DNA of 64,000 nt, taken from Cupriavidus taiwanensis LMG 19424. Lineage in GTDB: Bacteria; Pseudomonadota; Gammaproteobacteria; Burkholderiales; Burkholderiaceae. The notes under the pieces were generated by a model that made no database searches, was not told the origin of the DNA, and saw only the letters and a program-made list of their open reading frames with translations. The DNA lies in assembly GCF_000069785.1 (NCBI RefSeq), contig NC_010528.1:3352912-3416911 (forward strand), in the 5' to 3' direction. Below, piece after piece: positions 8,976 to 19,968 of the stretch (position 1 is its first letter; every line of letters starts with the position of its first letter). The position numbers and the translations under genes were made by a program.

Positions 8976-9236
8976 TAATGTTTGTCTAACCATACAAGCG
9001 CCCCGCTACACACATCTCCGGCCTCCCCTGTGGCCCGGACGGCGTTTGCCGGCGCCGGGCATTACCAGACCCTTGCACCTCTGTAACGGACTGTAATACG
9101 CGGCGCTGGCTCCGGCGGGCAAAGCGCGGTACTAGTAGAGTCTTTGCGTCGACACGCACCGGCAGCATCTGGGCATGACATGCCGGGCGGTACACGGGGA
9201 GTGGCGCTGAAGACGCGGGCAGAAGGTCCACACAAT

Positions 9237-10472
9237 ATGAAATCTGACAGGATCGACCAGCCCAAGGGCTTCGTCGACAGCAACTGGAGGGCGGCCGCCG
9301 GGACCGGGCGCGGCCGCGTGTCGCCGTGGCTGGCGGTGGTGGTGGTGCTCGCCCTCGCGGGCATGGGCTGGTTCGCATGGCGTACCTGGCTGGCGCCGAA
9401 GCCCGCGCCCAAGCCGCCTGCGGCGGCCGTGGTGTCCACCGCACCGGTGCAGCGCGGCGACGTGCCATTGCAGGTCTCGGCCAACGGCAATGTCACCGCG
9501 CTGTCCACGGTCGAGGTAAGGCCGCAGGTGTCCAGCACCGTGCGCACCGTCCATATCAAGGAGGGCCAGACCGTCAAACCCGGCGACCTGCTGTTCTCGC
9601 TCGATACCCGCATGGACGAGGCCAACCTGGCCAAGGCGCAGGCGCAGTTGCTGCGCGACCAGGCCGACCTGGCCGATGCCCGCCGCGCGCTGGCGCGCAG
9701 CCAGGAGCTGCTGCAGCGCAATTTCATCTCGAAGAGCGCGGTCGATACCGCGCAGGCGCGGGCCGACGGCCTGGCCGCCACCGTGCGCGCCGACCAGGCC
9801 GCGATCGAGGCCAGCCGCGTCGCGGTCAGCTACGGCGCCATCCGCGCCACCATCAGCGGCCGCACCGGCGTGATCAACGCCTTCCCGGGCTCGCTGGTGC
9901 TGCCCAATAGCACCCAGCCGATGGTCACCATCGCCCAGGTGCAGCCGATCGCGGTCACCTTCAGCCTGCCCGAACGCCAATTGGCGGCGCTGCGCGAGGC
10001 GCTGCGCGCCGGCCCGGTGCAGGTCACCGCGCAACCCAACGACGGCAACCAGGCGCCGGTCACCGGCCGCATCAGCTTTGTGGATAACACGGTCGATCCG
10101 CAGTACGGCACCATCCGCGTCAAGGCCCAGTTCGACAATGAAGAGCAGCGGCTGTGGCCGGGCACCTATGCCACCGTCAGCGCCGTGGTGCAGACCCTGA
10201 AGGACGCGCTGTCGGTGCCGCCGCAGGCGGTGGTGACCGGCCCCGAAGGCCGCTTCGTCTATGTGGTACAGCCCGACAGCAAGGTGGCGCGCGTGCCGGT
10301 GCGGGTGGTGAGCACCACCGCCGCCGCGGCCGTGGTCGAGGGCGTGCAGCCCGGCGCCCGCGTGGTGGTGGAGGGCACGCAGAACCTGCGCCCCGGCGCG
10401 CTGGTGCGCGAGGCCGCCGCCCGCGGCGCTTCCGCCGCCGACGCCGCCCGCCCTGCCAGCGCGGGGCACTGA
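9237..10472 (+). CDS. mdtA: RND efflux periplasmic adaptor (MdtA-like)
   Basis: A 411-residue membrane fusion protein. One N-terminal anchor helix (about 27-45, 'WLAVVVVLALAGMGWFAWRTW') is followed by the first barrel/lipoyl half ('VQRGDVPLQVSANGNVTALS'), an alpha-hairpin rich in Ala/Gln ('AKAQAQLLRDQADLADARRA'), the second lipoyl half and a beta-barrel ('VTFSLPERQLAALREAL'). It bridges an RND pump to an outer-membrane channel. The ATG at 9237 has AGAAGG upstream; an in-frame start at 9144 would put 31 unlikely residues before the anchor. The pump gene follows after 3 bases. No outer-membrane factor lies here. Confidence 0.9.
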   Translation: MKSDRIDQPKGFVDSNWRAAAGTGRGRVSPWLAVVVVLALAGMGWFAWRTWLAPKPAPKPPAAAVVSTAPVQRGDVPLQVSANGNVTALSTVEVRPQVSSTVRTVHIKEGQTVKPGDLLFSLDTRMDEANLAKAQAQLLRDQADLADARRALARSQELLQRNFISKSAVDTAQARADGLAATVRADQAAIEASRVAVSYGAIRATISGRTGVINAFPGSLVLPNSTQPMVTIAQVQPIAVTFSLPERQLAALREALRAGPVQVTAQPNDGNQAPVTGRISFVDNTVDPQYGTIRVKAQFDNEEQRLWPGTYATVSAVVQTLKDALSVPPQAVVTGPEGRFVYVVQPDSKVARVPVRVVSTTAAAAVVEGVQPGARVVVEGTQNLRPGALVREAAARGASAADAARPASAGH

Positions 10473-10475
10473 GCC

Positions 10476-13400
10476 ATGACGCTCTCGGAACTCTGCATCC
10501 GCCGTCCGGTGATGACGGTGCTGCTGTGCCTGGCCGTGGTCGTCACCGGCATCGTGCTGTATCCGACCATTCCCATTGCCGCGCTGCCCAGCTTCAACTC
10601 GCCGGTGATCCAGGTTACCGCGACGCTGCCCGGGGCCAGCCCCGAAACCATGGCCGCGTCGGTGGCGACGCAGCTGGAAAAACAGTTCGCGACGATTCCG
10701 GGCGTGTCGGTGATCAGCTCGTCGAACACGCTCGGCAACTCCAGCATCACCATCGAATTCAACAACGACCGCGACATCGACGACGCCGCCGTCGACGTGC
10801 AGGCGGCGCTGTTCCGCGCGCAGCGCTCGCTGCCGATCGAGATGACGACGCCGCCGTCATACCGCAAGGTCAACCCGGCCGACGCGCCGGTGCTGCTGCT
10901 GGCGATCAACTCGCCGGCGATGAGCCTGGCGGACCTGAACGCCTTCGGCGACAACCTGATCTCGCCGACGCTGGCGACGCTGCCGGGCGTGGCGCAGGTG
11001 CAGATCTTCGGGCAGAAGCGCTTTGCGGTGCGCGTGCGCGCCCACCCGGATGCGCTGGCAGCGCGCGGGCTGACGCTGGACGAGCTGGCCACCGCGCTGA
11101 ACCGCGCCAACGCCAACACGCCGGTGGGCACGCTCGACAGCGCGCGCCAGACCCTGACGATCCAGGCCAACCGGCAGCTGACCAGTGCCGATGCCTTCCG
11201 CAATATCATCGTCGCCAGCCAGCCCAACGGCGCGCTGGTGCGGCTGTCCGACGTGGCCGAGGTCGAGGACAGCGTCGAAACCATCAAGACCGGCAGCTGG
11301 CTCAACAACGAGCGCTCGATCGTGCTGGCGGTGCTGCGCCAGCCTGACGCCAACACCGTCGCCGTGGTCGACGCGATCCATGCCGCCCTGCCCCGCCTGA
11401 TCCAGCAGATGCCGGGGTCGATCAACGTGTCGGTGGTCAACGACCGCTCGCGCTCGATCCGCGAATCGATCCACGACGTGCAGTTCACGCTGGCGCTGAC
11501 GGTGGCGCTGGTGGTGATGGTGATCTTCCTGTTCCTGCGCCGCGCCGCCGCCACGCTGATCCCGACGGTGTCGCTGCCGATCTCGCTGATCGGCACGGTG
11601 GCGCTGATGAAGGCGTTCGGCTACAGCCTGGACAACGTCTCGCTGCTGGCGATCACGCTGGCGGTGGGGCTGGTGGTGGACGATGCCATCGTCATGCTCG
11701 AGAACATCGTGCGCCATATCGAGGACGGCGTGCCGCCGCTGAAGGCCGCGCTGGTGGGATCGCGCGAGATGGGTTTCACCATCCTGTCGATCTCGATCTC
11801 GCTGGTGGCAGTGTTCATTCCCATCTTCTTCATGCCGGGCGTGATCGGCTTGCTGTTCCACGAATTCGCCGCGGTGGTGTCGCTGTCGATCCTGGTGTCG
11901 GCGCTGGTCTCGCTGACGCTGATCCCGATGCTGTGCGCGCGCTTCCTGTCGGCCGAGAACGTGCCGGTGGACGAATCGCACCACGCCTATGGCGACCACC
12001 CGGTGGCGCAGCCCGCCGTGGCGCAGAAGCCGACGCTGGGCATGCGCTCGACGCAGTGGTTCGAGAACCTGTTCGAGTTCACGCTGCACCGCTATGCGCG
12101 CGGGCTGGACTGGTGCCTGTCGCACCGGCGCACCGTGCTGGTGGCGGCGGGCCTGACCTTCGTGCTGACCGCGGTGCTGTTCGTGGCCATTCCCAAGGGC
12201 TTCTTCCCCGAAGAGGACATCGGCCAGATCCGCGTCAACGCCGAAGGACCGCAGGATATTTCGTTCGACGCCATGTCGGAGCGCTTGCGCGACGCGGCCG
12301 AGCGCATGCGCGCCAACCCGGCGGTCAAGAGCATCGTGGTCGCCATCGGCGGCGGCCCGTCGCCGGCGATCAACACCGGGCGCATGTTCGTCGAACTGAA
12401 GCCGCGCGGCGAGCGCGAGGCCATGCCGAAGGTGATCGAGTCATTGCGCCGCGACGTGGCCGGTGTGCCGGGCCTGGCGGTGTACTTCGCGCCGGTGCAG
12501 AACCTGCAGCTGGGCGGGCGCCAGAGCAAGAGCCGCTACCAGTACACGTTGCAGAGCGTGAAGGCGGGGCAACTGCAGGATTACTCCGACCAGCTGATGG
12601 CGAAGATGCGCGCCGACAGCCTGTTCCGCGACGTCACCAGCGACTCGCAGCAGTCCGGCCTCGAAGCGCACCTGACCATCGACCGCGACAAGGCCAATGC
12701 GCTCGGCGTGCAGATGCAGGACGTACGCACCGCGCTGTACTCGGCCTTCGGCGAGCGGCAGGTATCGACCATCTACACGCCGATCGACAACTACTACGTG
12801 ATCCTGCAAGCGGCCGACGTCGACCGCACCGACGAAAGCGCGTTCTCCAAGCTCTATGTGCGCAGCAAGACCGGGCAGATGGTGCCGGTGTCGGCCTTCG
12901 CCACCACCGAGCGCCGGGTCGGCCCGATCGCAGTCAACCACCAGGGGCAGCTGCCGTCGGTGACCGTGTCGTTCAACCTGGCCCCCGGTGCGGCGCTGGG
13001 CGACGCCTCGGCCCGCATCGGCCGCTACAAGCAGGAGATCGCGATGCCGACCTCGATCTTCACCAGCTGGGGCGGCGACGCGGCGGTGTTCCAGTCGTCG
13101 CAGGCGACGCAGATCGTGCTGCTGGTGGCGGCGATCGCGGTGATCTACACGCTGCTGGGGGTGCTGTACGAGAGCTACATCCACCCGCTCACCATCCTGG
13201 CGGGCCTGCCGTCGGCGGCGGTGGGCGCGTTGCTGACGCTGTTCCTCTTCAACGTCGAGCTGTCGCTGATCGCGGTGATCGGCGTACTGATGCTGATCGG
13301 CATCGTCAAGAAGAACGCAATCATGATGATCGACTTCGCCCTGGCGGCGCAGCGCGAACAGGGCATGACGCCGGCCCGCGCGATCCGGCAGGCGTGCCTG

Positions 13401-13673
13401 CTGCGCTTCCGGCCCATCATGATGACCACCTTCGCCGCGGTGATGGGCGCGCTGCCGCTGGCGCTCGGCCTGGGCGCCGGCGCCGAGCTGCGCCAGCCGC
13501 TGGGCCTGGCGGTGGTGGGCGGGCTGCTGTTCTCGCAGGTGATCACGCTGTTCATCACGCCGGTGATCTACCTGGCGCTGGACCGGTTCTCCGGCACGGG
13601 GCCGCTGCAGATCGATGCGGAGGGCAACCGGTTGCCGGAGAAGGTGACCGGGGAGGCGGTGCGGCAGCACTGA
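10476..13673 (+). CDS. RND multidrug efflux permease (MdtB/MdtC-like)
   Basis: A 1065-residue proton-driven inner-membrane pump, usual RND size. It starts 'SELCIRRPVMTVLLCLAVVVTGIVLYPTIP', typical of the MdtB/MuxB branch (IPIAALPSF). The transmembrane relay acidic pair is visible in 'GLVVDDAIVMLENIVRHIEDG' (helix 4), and 'LLIGIVKKNAIMMIDFAL' marks the second repeat (helix 10). Cytoplasmic segments around 480-530 are longer than average. It forms an operon with the adaptor. MdtB-type pumps often need a second permease (MdtC), which is absent, so it probably works as a homotrimer. Confidence 0.92.
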   Translation: MTLSELCIRRPVMTVLLCLAVVVTGIVLYPTIPIAALPSFNSPVIQVTATLPGASPETMAASVATQLEKQFATIPGVSVISSSNTLGNSSITIEFNNDRDIDDAAVDVQAALFRAQRSLPIEMTTPPSYRKVNPADAPVLLLAINSPAMSLADLNAFGDNLISPTLATLPGVAQVQIFGQKRFAVRVRAHPDALAARGLTLDELATALNRANANTPVGTLDSARQTLTIQANRQLTSADAFRNIIVASQPNGALVRLSDVAEVEDSVETIKTGSWLNNERSIVLAVLRQPDANTVAVVDAIHAALPRLIQQMPGSINVSVVNDRSRSIRESIHDVQFTLALTVALVVMVIFLFLRRAAATLIPTVSLPISLIGTVALMKAFGYSLDNVSLLAITLAVGLVVDDAIVMLENIVRHIEDGVPPLKAALVGSREMGFTILSISISLVAVFIPIFFMPGVIGLLFHEFAAVVSLSILVSALVSLTLIPMLCARFLSAENVPVDESHHAYGDHPVAQPAVAQKPTLGMRSTQWFENLFEFTLHRYARGLDWCLSHRRTVLVAAGLTFVLTAVLFVAIPKGFFPEEDIGQIRVNAEGPQDISFDAMSERLRDAAERMRANPAVKSIVVAIGGGPSPAINTGRMFVELKPRGEREAMPKVIESLRRDVAGVPGLAVYFAPVQNLQLGGRQSKSRYQYTLQSVKAGQLQDYSDQLMAKMRADSLFRDVTSDSQQSGLEAHLTIDRDKANALGVQMQDVRTALYSAFGERQVSTIYTPIDNYYVILQAADVDRTDESAFSKLYVRSKTGQMVPVSAFATTERRVGPIAVNHQGQLPSVTVSFNLAPGAALGDASARIGRYKQEIAMPTSIFTSWGGDAAVFQSSQATQIVLLVAAIAVIYTLLGVLYESYIHPLTILAGLPSAAVGALLTLFLFNVELSLIAVIGVLMLIGIVKKNAIMMIDFALAAQREQGMTPARAIRQACLLRFRPIMMTTFAAVMGALPLALGLGAGAELRQPLGLAVVGGLLFSQVITLFITPVIYLALDRFSGTGPLQIDAEGNRLPEKVTGEAVRQH

Positions 13674-13737
13674 AAGCGTGGGTGGAAACCGCCAGCTATC
13701 CGAACGGTTCCCAGAAATGATCGATAAAGGAAACCGC

Positions 13738-14577
13738 GTGACCTCATTGCGCCGGCGCGCCGCCGCCACGCTGGCCGCTGCCGCTGCCGTGCTCAGCGCC
13801 GGCTGTGCGACCCCGGGGCCGGCGCCCTCGACGGTCAGCGCTGCCTTTGCCGGCAAGCCCTACGTGCTGCTGGGCGAGGTCCACGACAACGCCGCCGGCC
13901 AGCGGCAGCGGCTGGCCGCGCTGACCCGCGCGGTCGAGCAAGGCTGGCGCCCCGCCATCGCCATGGAGCAGTTCGACCGCGAGCGTCAGGCGGACATCGA
14001 CCGCGCCCGGCGCGAGCGCCCGCGCGATGCCGACTACCTGATCGCGCAGGCCGGCGGCGGCGCCTGGCAGTGGCCGCAGTACCGGCCGGTGGTGGCGCTG
14101 GCGCTGCAGCATGACTTGCCGCTGGTCGCCGCCAACTTGTCGCGCGCCGATGCGGCGAGGATCGTGCGCGGCGGGCTCGACGGGCTGTTTTCGGCGGACG
14201 AGCAGCAGCGCCTCGGCCTGACCGGCGCGTTGCCGCCGGACCTGGTGGCGGCGCAGACCGCGGTGCTCGACCGCGGGCATTGCGGCAATTTCCCCAAGGC
14301 GATGCTGCCCGGCATGCTGGCGGCACAGGCCGCGCGCGACGCGGTGATGGCGCAGGCGTTGCGGCCGCATGCCGGGCGCGGCGCGGTGCTGATCGCGGGG
14401 AACGGACATGTGCGGCGCGATGTGGGCGTGCCACGCTGGCTTCCTGACGAGCCCGGCAAGGTACTCAGCGTGGGCTATGTGGAAAACGCGCCGACCGATG
14501 GCGAGTTCGACATGGCGGTGGTGGTGCCGGCGGTCGAGCGCAAGGATCCTTGCCTGCAGGCGAAGCCGGCGGGGTAA
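13738..14577 (+). CDS. ChaN-family lipoprotein
   Basis: A 279-residue predicted lipoprotein, with lipobox LSAGC about 22-26 residues in. Body motifs 'YVLLGEVHDNAAGQ', 'AIAMEQFDRERQADID' and 'LIAGNGHVRRDVGVPRWL' fit the ChaN/DUF399 family, implicated in heme or iron binding at the outer membrane. GTG at 13738 has AAAGG at ideal spacing and gives a clean signal peptide; an ATG at 13717 adds seven residues. It is 64 bp after the RND gene and may be cotranscribed, although a functional link to efflux is unproven. Confidence 0.82.
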   Translation: MTSLRRRAAATLAAAAAVLSAGCATPGPAPSTVSAAFAGKPYVLLGEVHDNAAGQRQRLAALTRAVEQGWRPAIAMEQFDRERQADIDRARRERPRDADYLIAQAGGGAWQWPQYRPVVALALQHDLPLVAANLSRADAARIVRGGLDGLFSADEQQRLGLTGALPPDLVAAQTAVLDRGHCGNFPKAMLPGMLAAQAARDAVMAQALRPHAGRGAVLIAGNGHVRRDVGVPRWLPDEPGKVLSVGYVENAPTDGEFDMAVVVPAVERKDPCLQAKPAG

Positions 14578-14627
14578 GGCGGGGTTTCAGGGCCGGTTGC
14601 CATGGAGGCGCCGGCCCTCTCCCCCAA

Positions 14628-14653
14628 CCCCTCTCCCGCGCGCGGGAGAGGGG
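14628..14653. repeat. REP-like perfect 26-bp palindrome
   Basis: CCCCTCTCCCGCG followed directly by its reverse complement. Member of the window-wide CTCTCCCGC repeat family; it lies 50 bp past the ChaN-like gene. Confidence 0.8.
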
Positions 14654-14700
14654 AGCGCTTGCCCAGCGATGCAGCAAGCCCGAACGCATTCTCATACCGA

Positions 14701-14780
14701 CGGTTTGCTCCCCTCTCCCGCTTGCGGGAAAGGGGCGGGGGAGAGAGCAGGAGTCTCCACGAAGTCGCGCCCTTCGCATG
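14701..14780. repeat. Composite REP-like element
   Basis: A CGGTTTGCTC leader, then CCCCTCTCCCGC-TT-GCGGGAAAGGGG (14710-14735, one mismatch), then a CGGGGGAGAG tail and the motif TCCACGAAGT (14755-14764). The same order of blocks recurs at 22.8 kb and around 61.0 kb, so the repeat unit is about 60-80 bp, larger than the hairpin alone. Confidence 0.75.
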
Positions 14781-15081
14781 CCCGCCTGCCAACATCCACG
14801 TAAACCCCACCCCCATCTCCCCCGATTTGACAGCCTTTTGACAGTTTCCCCCGCCTAGAATCCGCCCCATGACCAGCAGTTCCGGTCTGATGTTCACCAA
14901 AATCCAAGAACAGTCCCGGCCAGCCTTCGCCGCGCCGGACAGGAGACAAGCCCGGTGCCGCGCTGCTGCGCGCACCCGGTCCGCATCCCGTCCTGCAATG
15001 CCAGGCGCGCCGGAACCGCCCGGGTCGGATCGCGGCCGCCATCGATGGCAAGCGATCACCGGTAATACCAAGGAGACCGCC

Positions 15082-16050
15082 ATGCGCCGTACCTATTTCC
15101 GCTTCGCCCATGCCGTGATGGCATCCGCCACCCTCGCCGCCGCGGCCGTGGCCGCGCCCGCCTTCGCGATGGACAACGTCAAGGTCATGATCGGCGCCAA
15201 CCCCGGCGGCGGCTTTGACCAGACCGGCCGCTCGCTGGGCGCGGCGATGGTCGCCGCGGGCCAGGCCAAGGCCGTTTCGTACGACAACAAGGGCGGCGCC
15301 GGCGGCACCATCGCGCTGACCCAGTTCGTCAACACCGACAAGGGCAACCCCAATGCGCTGATGGTGGTAGGCGCGGTGATGGTCGGCGCGATCGAGACCA
15401 ACAAGCCGCCGGTCACGCTGAAGAACGCCACGCCGATCGCGCGCCTGTTCGCCGACACCATGGTCATCACCGTGCCGGCCAGCTCGCCGATCAAGTCGAT
15501 CAAGGACCTGACCACGCAACTGAAGGCCAACCCGGGCAGCGTCAGCTGGGGCGGCGGCTCCAAGGGCTCGATCGACCATATCCTGGCCGGCCTGGTTGCC
15601 AAGGAAAGCGGCGTCGACCCGAAGAAGGTCAACTACGTGCCGTTCCAGGGCGGCGGCGAAGCCTCGGCCTCGATCATGGGCGGGCACGTGACGGTGGGCA
15701 TCGCCGGCGTGTCGGAGTTCCTGCCCTTTATCAAGAGCGGCAAGATGCGCGCGTTGGCGGTCACGTCCAAGGACCGCGTCGCCGATATCCCGACGCTGAA
15801 GGAGCAAGGCGTCAATGTCGAGATCTATAACTGGCGCGGCGTGTACGGCGCCCCGGGCACCACGCCCGAGCAGCGCAAGGCCATGATCGACGCGGTGGTC
15901 AAGGCCACCGAGAGCAAGGCCTGGAAGGACACGCTGCAGAAGAACGACTGGACCCCGTTCCTGCTGACCGGCGACGAGTTCGGCAAGTTCGTCGACAGCG
16001 AATCGACCCGCCTGGGCGCGACGCTGCGTGAACTGGGCGTGGCCAAGTAA
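15082..16050 (+). CDS. tctC: Tripartite tricarboxylate transporter substrate-binding protein (TctC/Bug)
   Basis: A 322-residue periplasmic binding protein. A Sec signal peptide ends near 'AAPAFA-MDN' (about residue 30). The ligand-pocket signatures are 'MIGANPGGGFDQTGR' and 'YDNKGGAGGTIALTQF', which in Bug proteins hold carboxylate groups through backbone and water contacts. The ATG at 15082 follows AAGGAGA. It heads the tctC-tctB-tctA operon with gaps of 249 and 28 bp. The ligand is probably a di- or tricarboxylate, exact identity unknown. Confidence 0.93.
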   Translation: MRRTYFRFAHAVMASATLAAAAVAAPAFAMDNVKVMIGANPGGGFDQTGRSLGAAMVAAGQAKAVSYDNKGGAGGTIALTQFVNTDKGNPNALMVVGAVMVGAIETNKPPVTLKNATPIARLFADTMVITVPASSPIKSIKDLTTQLKANPGSVSWGGGSKGSIDHILAGLVAKESGVDPKKVNYVPFQGGGEASASIMGGHVTVGIAGVSEFLPFIKSGKMRALAVTSKDRVADIPTLKEQGVNVEIYNWRGVYGAPGTTPEQRKAMIDAVVKATESKAWKDTLQKNDWTPFLLTGDEFGKFVDSESTRLGATLRELGVAK

Positions 16051-16299
16051 CACACCGCCAGGGGCGCGGACTGCCGCGCCGCCCAGCCTGCTGCCTTACC
16101 GTACTTTCGCATTACCTGTCGTGCCTGCCGACGCCGCCGGTGATCCCGGCGGCCGGAAACACGGCGCGGGGCCCGGTGTCCACCTGCGATACCGAAGACA
16201 ACAACACATGTCACTGGGCCCCGCCGCCGCGCGGGCAGCATCCGCCAGCGTCGCGCACGCCAGCCCCCGCGGCCCGGCGACCATGGCCAAGGAGTCTCC

Positions 16300-16773
16300 A
16301 TGAAACCCTCGCACCTCGCCATCGGCATCGCCGTGCTGGCAATCTCGCTGTTCTTCTTTCTCGGCCTGTCCGGCATTACCGGCGACGAGGGCTATGCGGG
16401 CCTGTCGCCGCGCTTCGTGCCTACGCTGGTGGCGATCGGCCTGGCGGTGTGCGGCGTGCTGCTGACCTGGCAGGGCGTGCGCGGCGGTTTCCGCAACATG
16501 CCGGAAGAGGACGCCGAGCTGCCCAACGCGCCGCACAACTTCGGCGGTTTCGTCTGGGTCGCCGCGGGCCTGGTGCTGAACATGGCGCTGATCGGCACGC
16601 TCGGCTTCGTGTTGTCGTCGACGCTGCTGATGGTCTGCGTGGCGCGCGGGTACGGCAGCCGCCGCATCGTGCGCGACGCGATCATCGGGCTGTGCATCAC
16701 GGTGCCGATGTGGGCGCTGTTCGAATTCCTGCTCGGCATCAATCTGCCGCTGCTGCCCATCGCCGGCTTCTGA
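16300..16773 (+). CDS. tctB: Tripartite tricarboxylate transporter small membrane subunit TctB
   Basis: A 157-residue protein with four hydrophobic helices, matching TctB size and pattern. It begins [19 protein letters not shown] and contains '[23 protein letters not shown]' and a late '[23 protein letters not shown]'. It pairs with TctA to form the sodium-driven permease. AAGGAGTCTCC precedes the start. Middle gene of the tctCBA operon. Confidence 0.93.
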   Translation: MKPSHLAIGIAVLAISLFFFLGLSGITGDEGYAGLSPRFVPTLVAIGLAVCGVLLTWQGVRGGFRNMPEEDAELPNAPHNFGGFVWVAAGLVLNMALIGTLGFVLSSTLLMVCVARGYGSRRIVRDAIIGLCITVPMWALFEFLLGINLPLLPIAGF

Positions 16774-16801
16774 GCCCGCCCGTCACGCAAGGAGTCTTCG
16801 C

Positions 16802-18316
<1,515 letters not shown>

Positions 18317-18429
18317 TTCGCGTTAGCATGCGATAGTCTCTCCGGGGCCCGGCGCCATGGCGCGGGCCTCTTTGCTTTTCCTTCGTCACAACAACAAGCG
18401 CCGGCGCCCCCGCGCCAGGCCGCTGACCG

Positions 18430-19488
18430 ATGCCGCTTGCCGCCAACCGCTGGCTGTCCGCGCTGCCCACGCTGGCGCTCGGGCTGGCCGCCGCCCTGCT
18501 CTGCACCCTCCTGCATACGCCGCTGCCGTGGATGATCGGGCCGCTGCTGGCGGTGGCCGCCGCGCGCATGGCCGGCGCCGACCTGCGCGCGCCGGCGCAG
18601 GCGCGCAATGCCGGGCAATGGGTGATCGGCGCCTCGCTCGGGCTGTATTTCACGCCGGACGTAGTGGCGCGGCTGGTGGAGTACCTGCCGTACATCGTGG
18701 CCGGGTCGCTGTTCGCGCTGGCGCTCGGCGCGGCCGGCGCGCTGCTGCTGCGGCGGACCACCGGCGTCGCCTTCAAGACCGCGTTCTTCTCCACTGCCAT
18801 CGGTGGCGCGTCGGAGATGGCCAACCTGGCCGAGCGCAACGGTGCGCGCATCGACCAGGTGGCGGCCGCGCACTCGCTGCGGGTGCTGATGGTGGTGGTG
18901 ACCGTGCCAGCGATCTTCCAGTACGGCGGCATCCACGGGCTCGACCCGTATATTCCGGGTCCGCGCGTGGTCAGCGCGCCGGGGCTGCTGGCGCTGGTGG
19001 CGATCACGCTGGGCGTGGCGCTGCTGGTGAAGCGGCTGAACATGCCCAACCCGTTCGTGATCGGCACGCTGCTGGCGGCCGCGGTGCTGACCGCCTGCGG
19101 CATCGAGCTGTCGGCCATTCCCACCTGGATGAGCCGGGCCGGGCAGCTGCTGATCGGGGTGTCGCTGGGCGTGCGTTTTTCGCGCGAGTTCCTGCATACC
19201 GCGCCGCGCTTCCTGTCGGGCGTGGCGCTGTACACCGTGCTGGCGCTGGTGGTGTCGGCGCTGTTCGGCTGGGGGCTGTCGGCGCTGTCGGGCGCGCACC
19301 CGGCCACGGTGATCCTGGGCACCACCCCGGGCGGCATCGCCGAGATGTGCATCACCGCCAAGGTGCTGGAGGTCGGGGTGCCGCTGGTGACCGCCTTCCA
19401 CGTGATCCGGATGGCGTTCGTGGTGCTGGCCACCGGGCCCCTGTATCATTGCCTCAAACATCGCGTTGCGCCGGAGGAGACGGAATAG
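18430..19488 (+). CDS. AbrB-family membrane protein (duplicated AbrB domain)
   Basis: A 352-residue integral membrane protein with two AbrB repeats. Each has the pattern seen here at 'LHTPLPWMIGPLLAVAAARM' and 'LNMPNPFVIGTLLAAAVLTA', and glycine-rich turns 'GGASEMANLAERNGARID' and 'TTPGGIAEMCITAKVLEV'. Despite older names (ammonia monooxygenase, transcriptional regulator) it looks like a transporter. Such genes often sit beside tctCBA, as here (113 bp downstream), suggesting shared substrates or export of excess. Confidence 0.88.
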   Translation: MPLAANRWLSALPTLALGLAAALLCTLLHTPLPWMIGPLLAVAAARMAGADLRAPAQARNAGQWVIGASLGLYFTPDVVARLVEYLPYIVAGSLFALALGAAGALLLRRTTGVAFKTAFFSTAIGGASEMANLAERNGARIDQVAAAHSLRVLMVVVTVPAIFQYGGIHGLDPYIPGPRVVSAPGLLALVAITLGVALLVKRLNMPNPFVIGTLLAAAVLTACGIELSAIPTWMSRAGQLLIGVSLGVRFSREFLHTAPRFLSGVALYTVLALVVSALFGWGLSALSGAHPATVILGTTPGGIAEMCITAKVLEVGVPLVTAFHVIRMAFVVLATGPLYHCLKHRVAPEETE

Positions 19489-19539
19489 CGGTCCGCTCGC
19501 AGGATCGCCATGGCGCGGCCAGACAGAACAAGGAGCCTC

Positions 19540-19953
19540 ATGCCCGAAGTCCTGACCCTTGCCGACATCGACGCCACGCTCGAGCGCGTGCTGGCGCCGT
19601 GGGTGCGCCAGCTCGGCCTGCGCGCCGAAGCCGTCGATGCCCGGGGCGTGACGCTGCGCCTGCCGTTCAGCGAATCGTTCCGCCATGCGGGCGGCGTGGT
19701 CTGCGGCCAGGTGCTGATGTCGGCCGCCGATACCACCATGATCGTAGCCGTGGCCAGCGCGCTGGGCGCGTTCCGGCCGATGACCACGGTGACGCTGACC
19801 ACCAACTTCATGCGTCCGGTGATCGACGGCGACGTGCTGGTGCGCGCCAACGTGCTGCGGCTGGGCAAGACCGTGGTGTTCGGCGAGATCGAGCTGACCG
19901 GCACCGACGGCAAGCTCGCGGTGCAGGCCACCACCACCTACGCGCTGCTCTGA
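19540..19953 (+). CDS. PaaI-type hotdog-fold thioesterase
   Basis: A 137-residue single hotdog domain. The motif 'FRHAGGVVCGQVLMSAADTTM' carries the catalytic Asp region, and 'TTVTLTTNFMRPVIDGDVLVRANVLRLGKTVVFGEIEL' is the family core strand pattern. It likely hydrolyses acyl-CoA esters in the cytosol. The ATG at 19540 has AAGGAG just before it; an earlier in-frame ATG at 19510 would add ten residues. A patatin gene follows 15 bp later, so the two lipid-related hydrolases are probably cotranscribed. Confidence 0.85.
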   Translation: MPEVLTLADIDATLERVLAPWVRQLGLRAEAVDARGVTLRLPFSESFRHAGGVVCGQVLMSAADTTMIVAVASALGAFRPMTTVTLTTNFMRPVIDGDVLVRANVLRLGKTVVFGEIELTGTDGKLAVQATTTYALL

Positions 19954-19968
19954 GGCACGCAGATTCCC

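Larger units (their letters stand above)
14578..15081. other. 504-bp intergenic region with two REP-like repeats
   Basis: Apart from two palindromic repeats (listed separately), the rest has no recognisable gene. The stretch 14869-15081 is open in the tctC frame, but a strong AAGGAGA and signal peptide at 15082 show translation starts there. The tctC promoter should lie in this gap. Confidence 0.5.

Noticed and set aside
14869..15081. In-frame upstream extension of tctC
   Set aside because: A strong ribosome site and a proper signal peptide begin at 15082; the extension would bury the signal.
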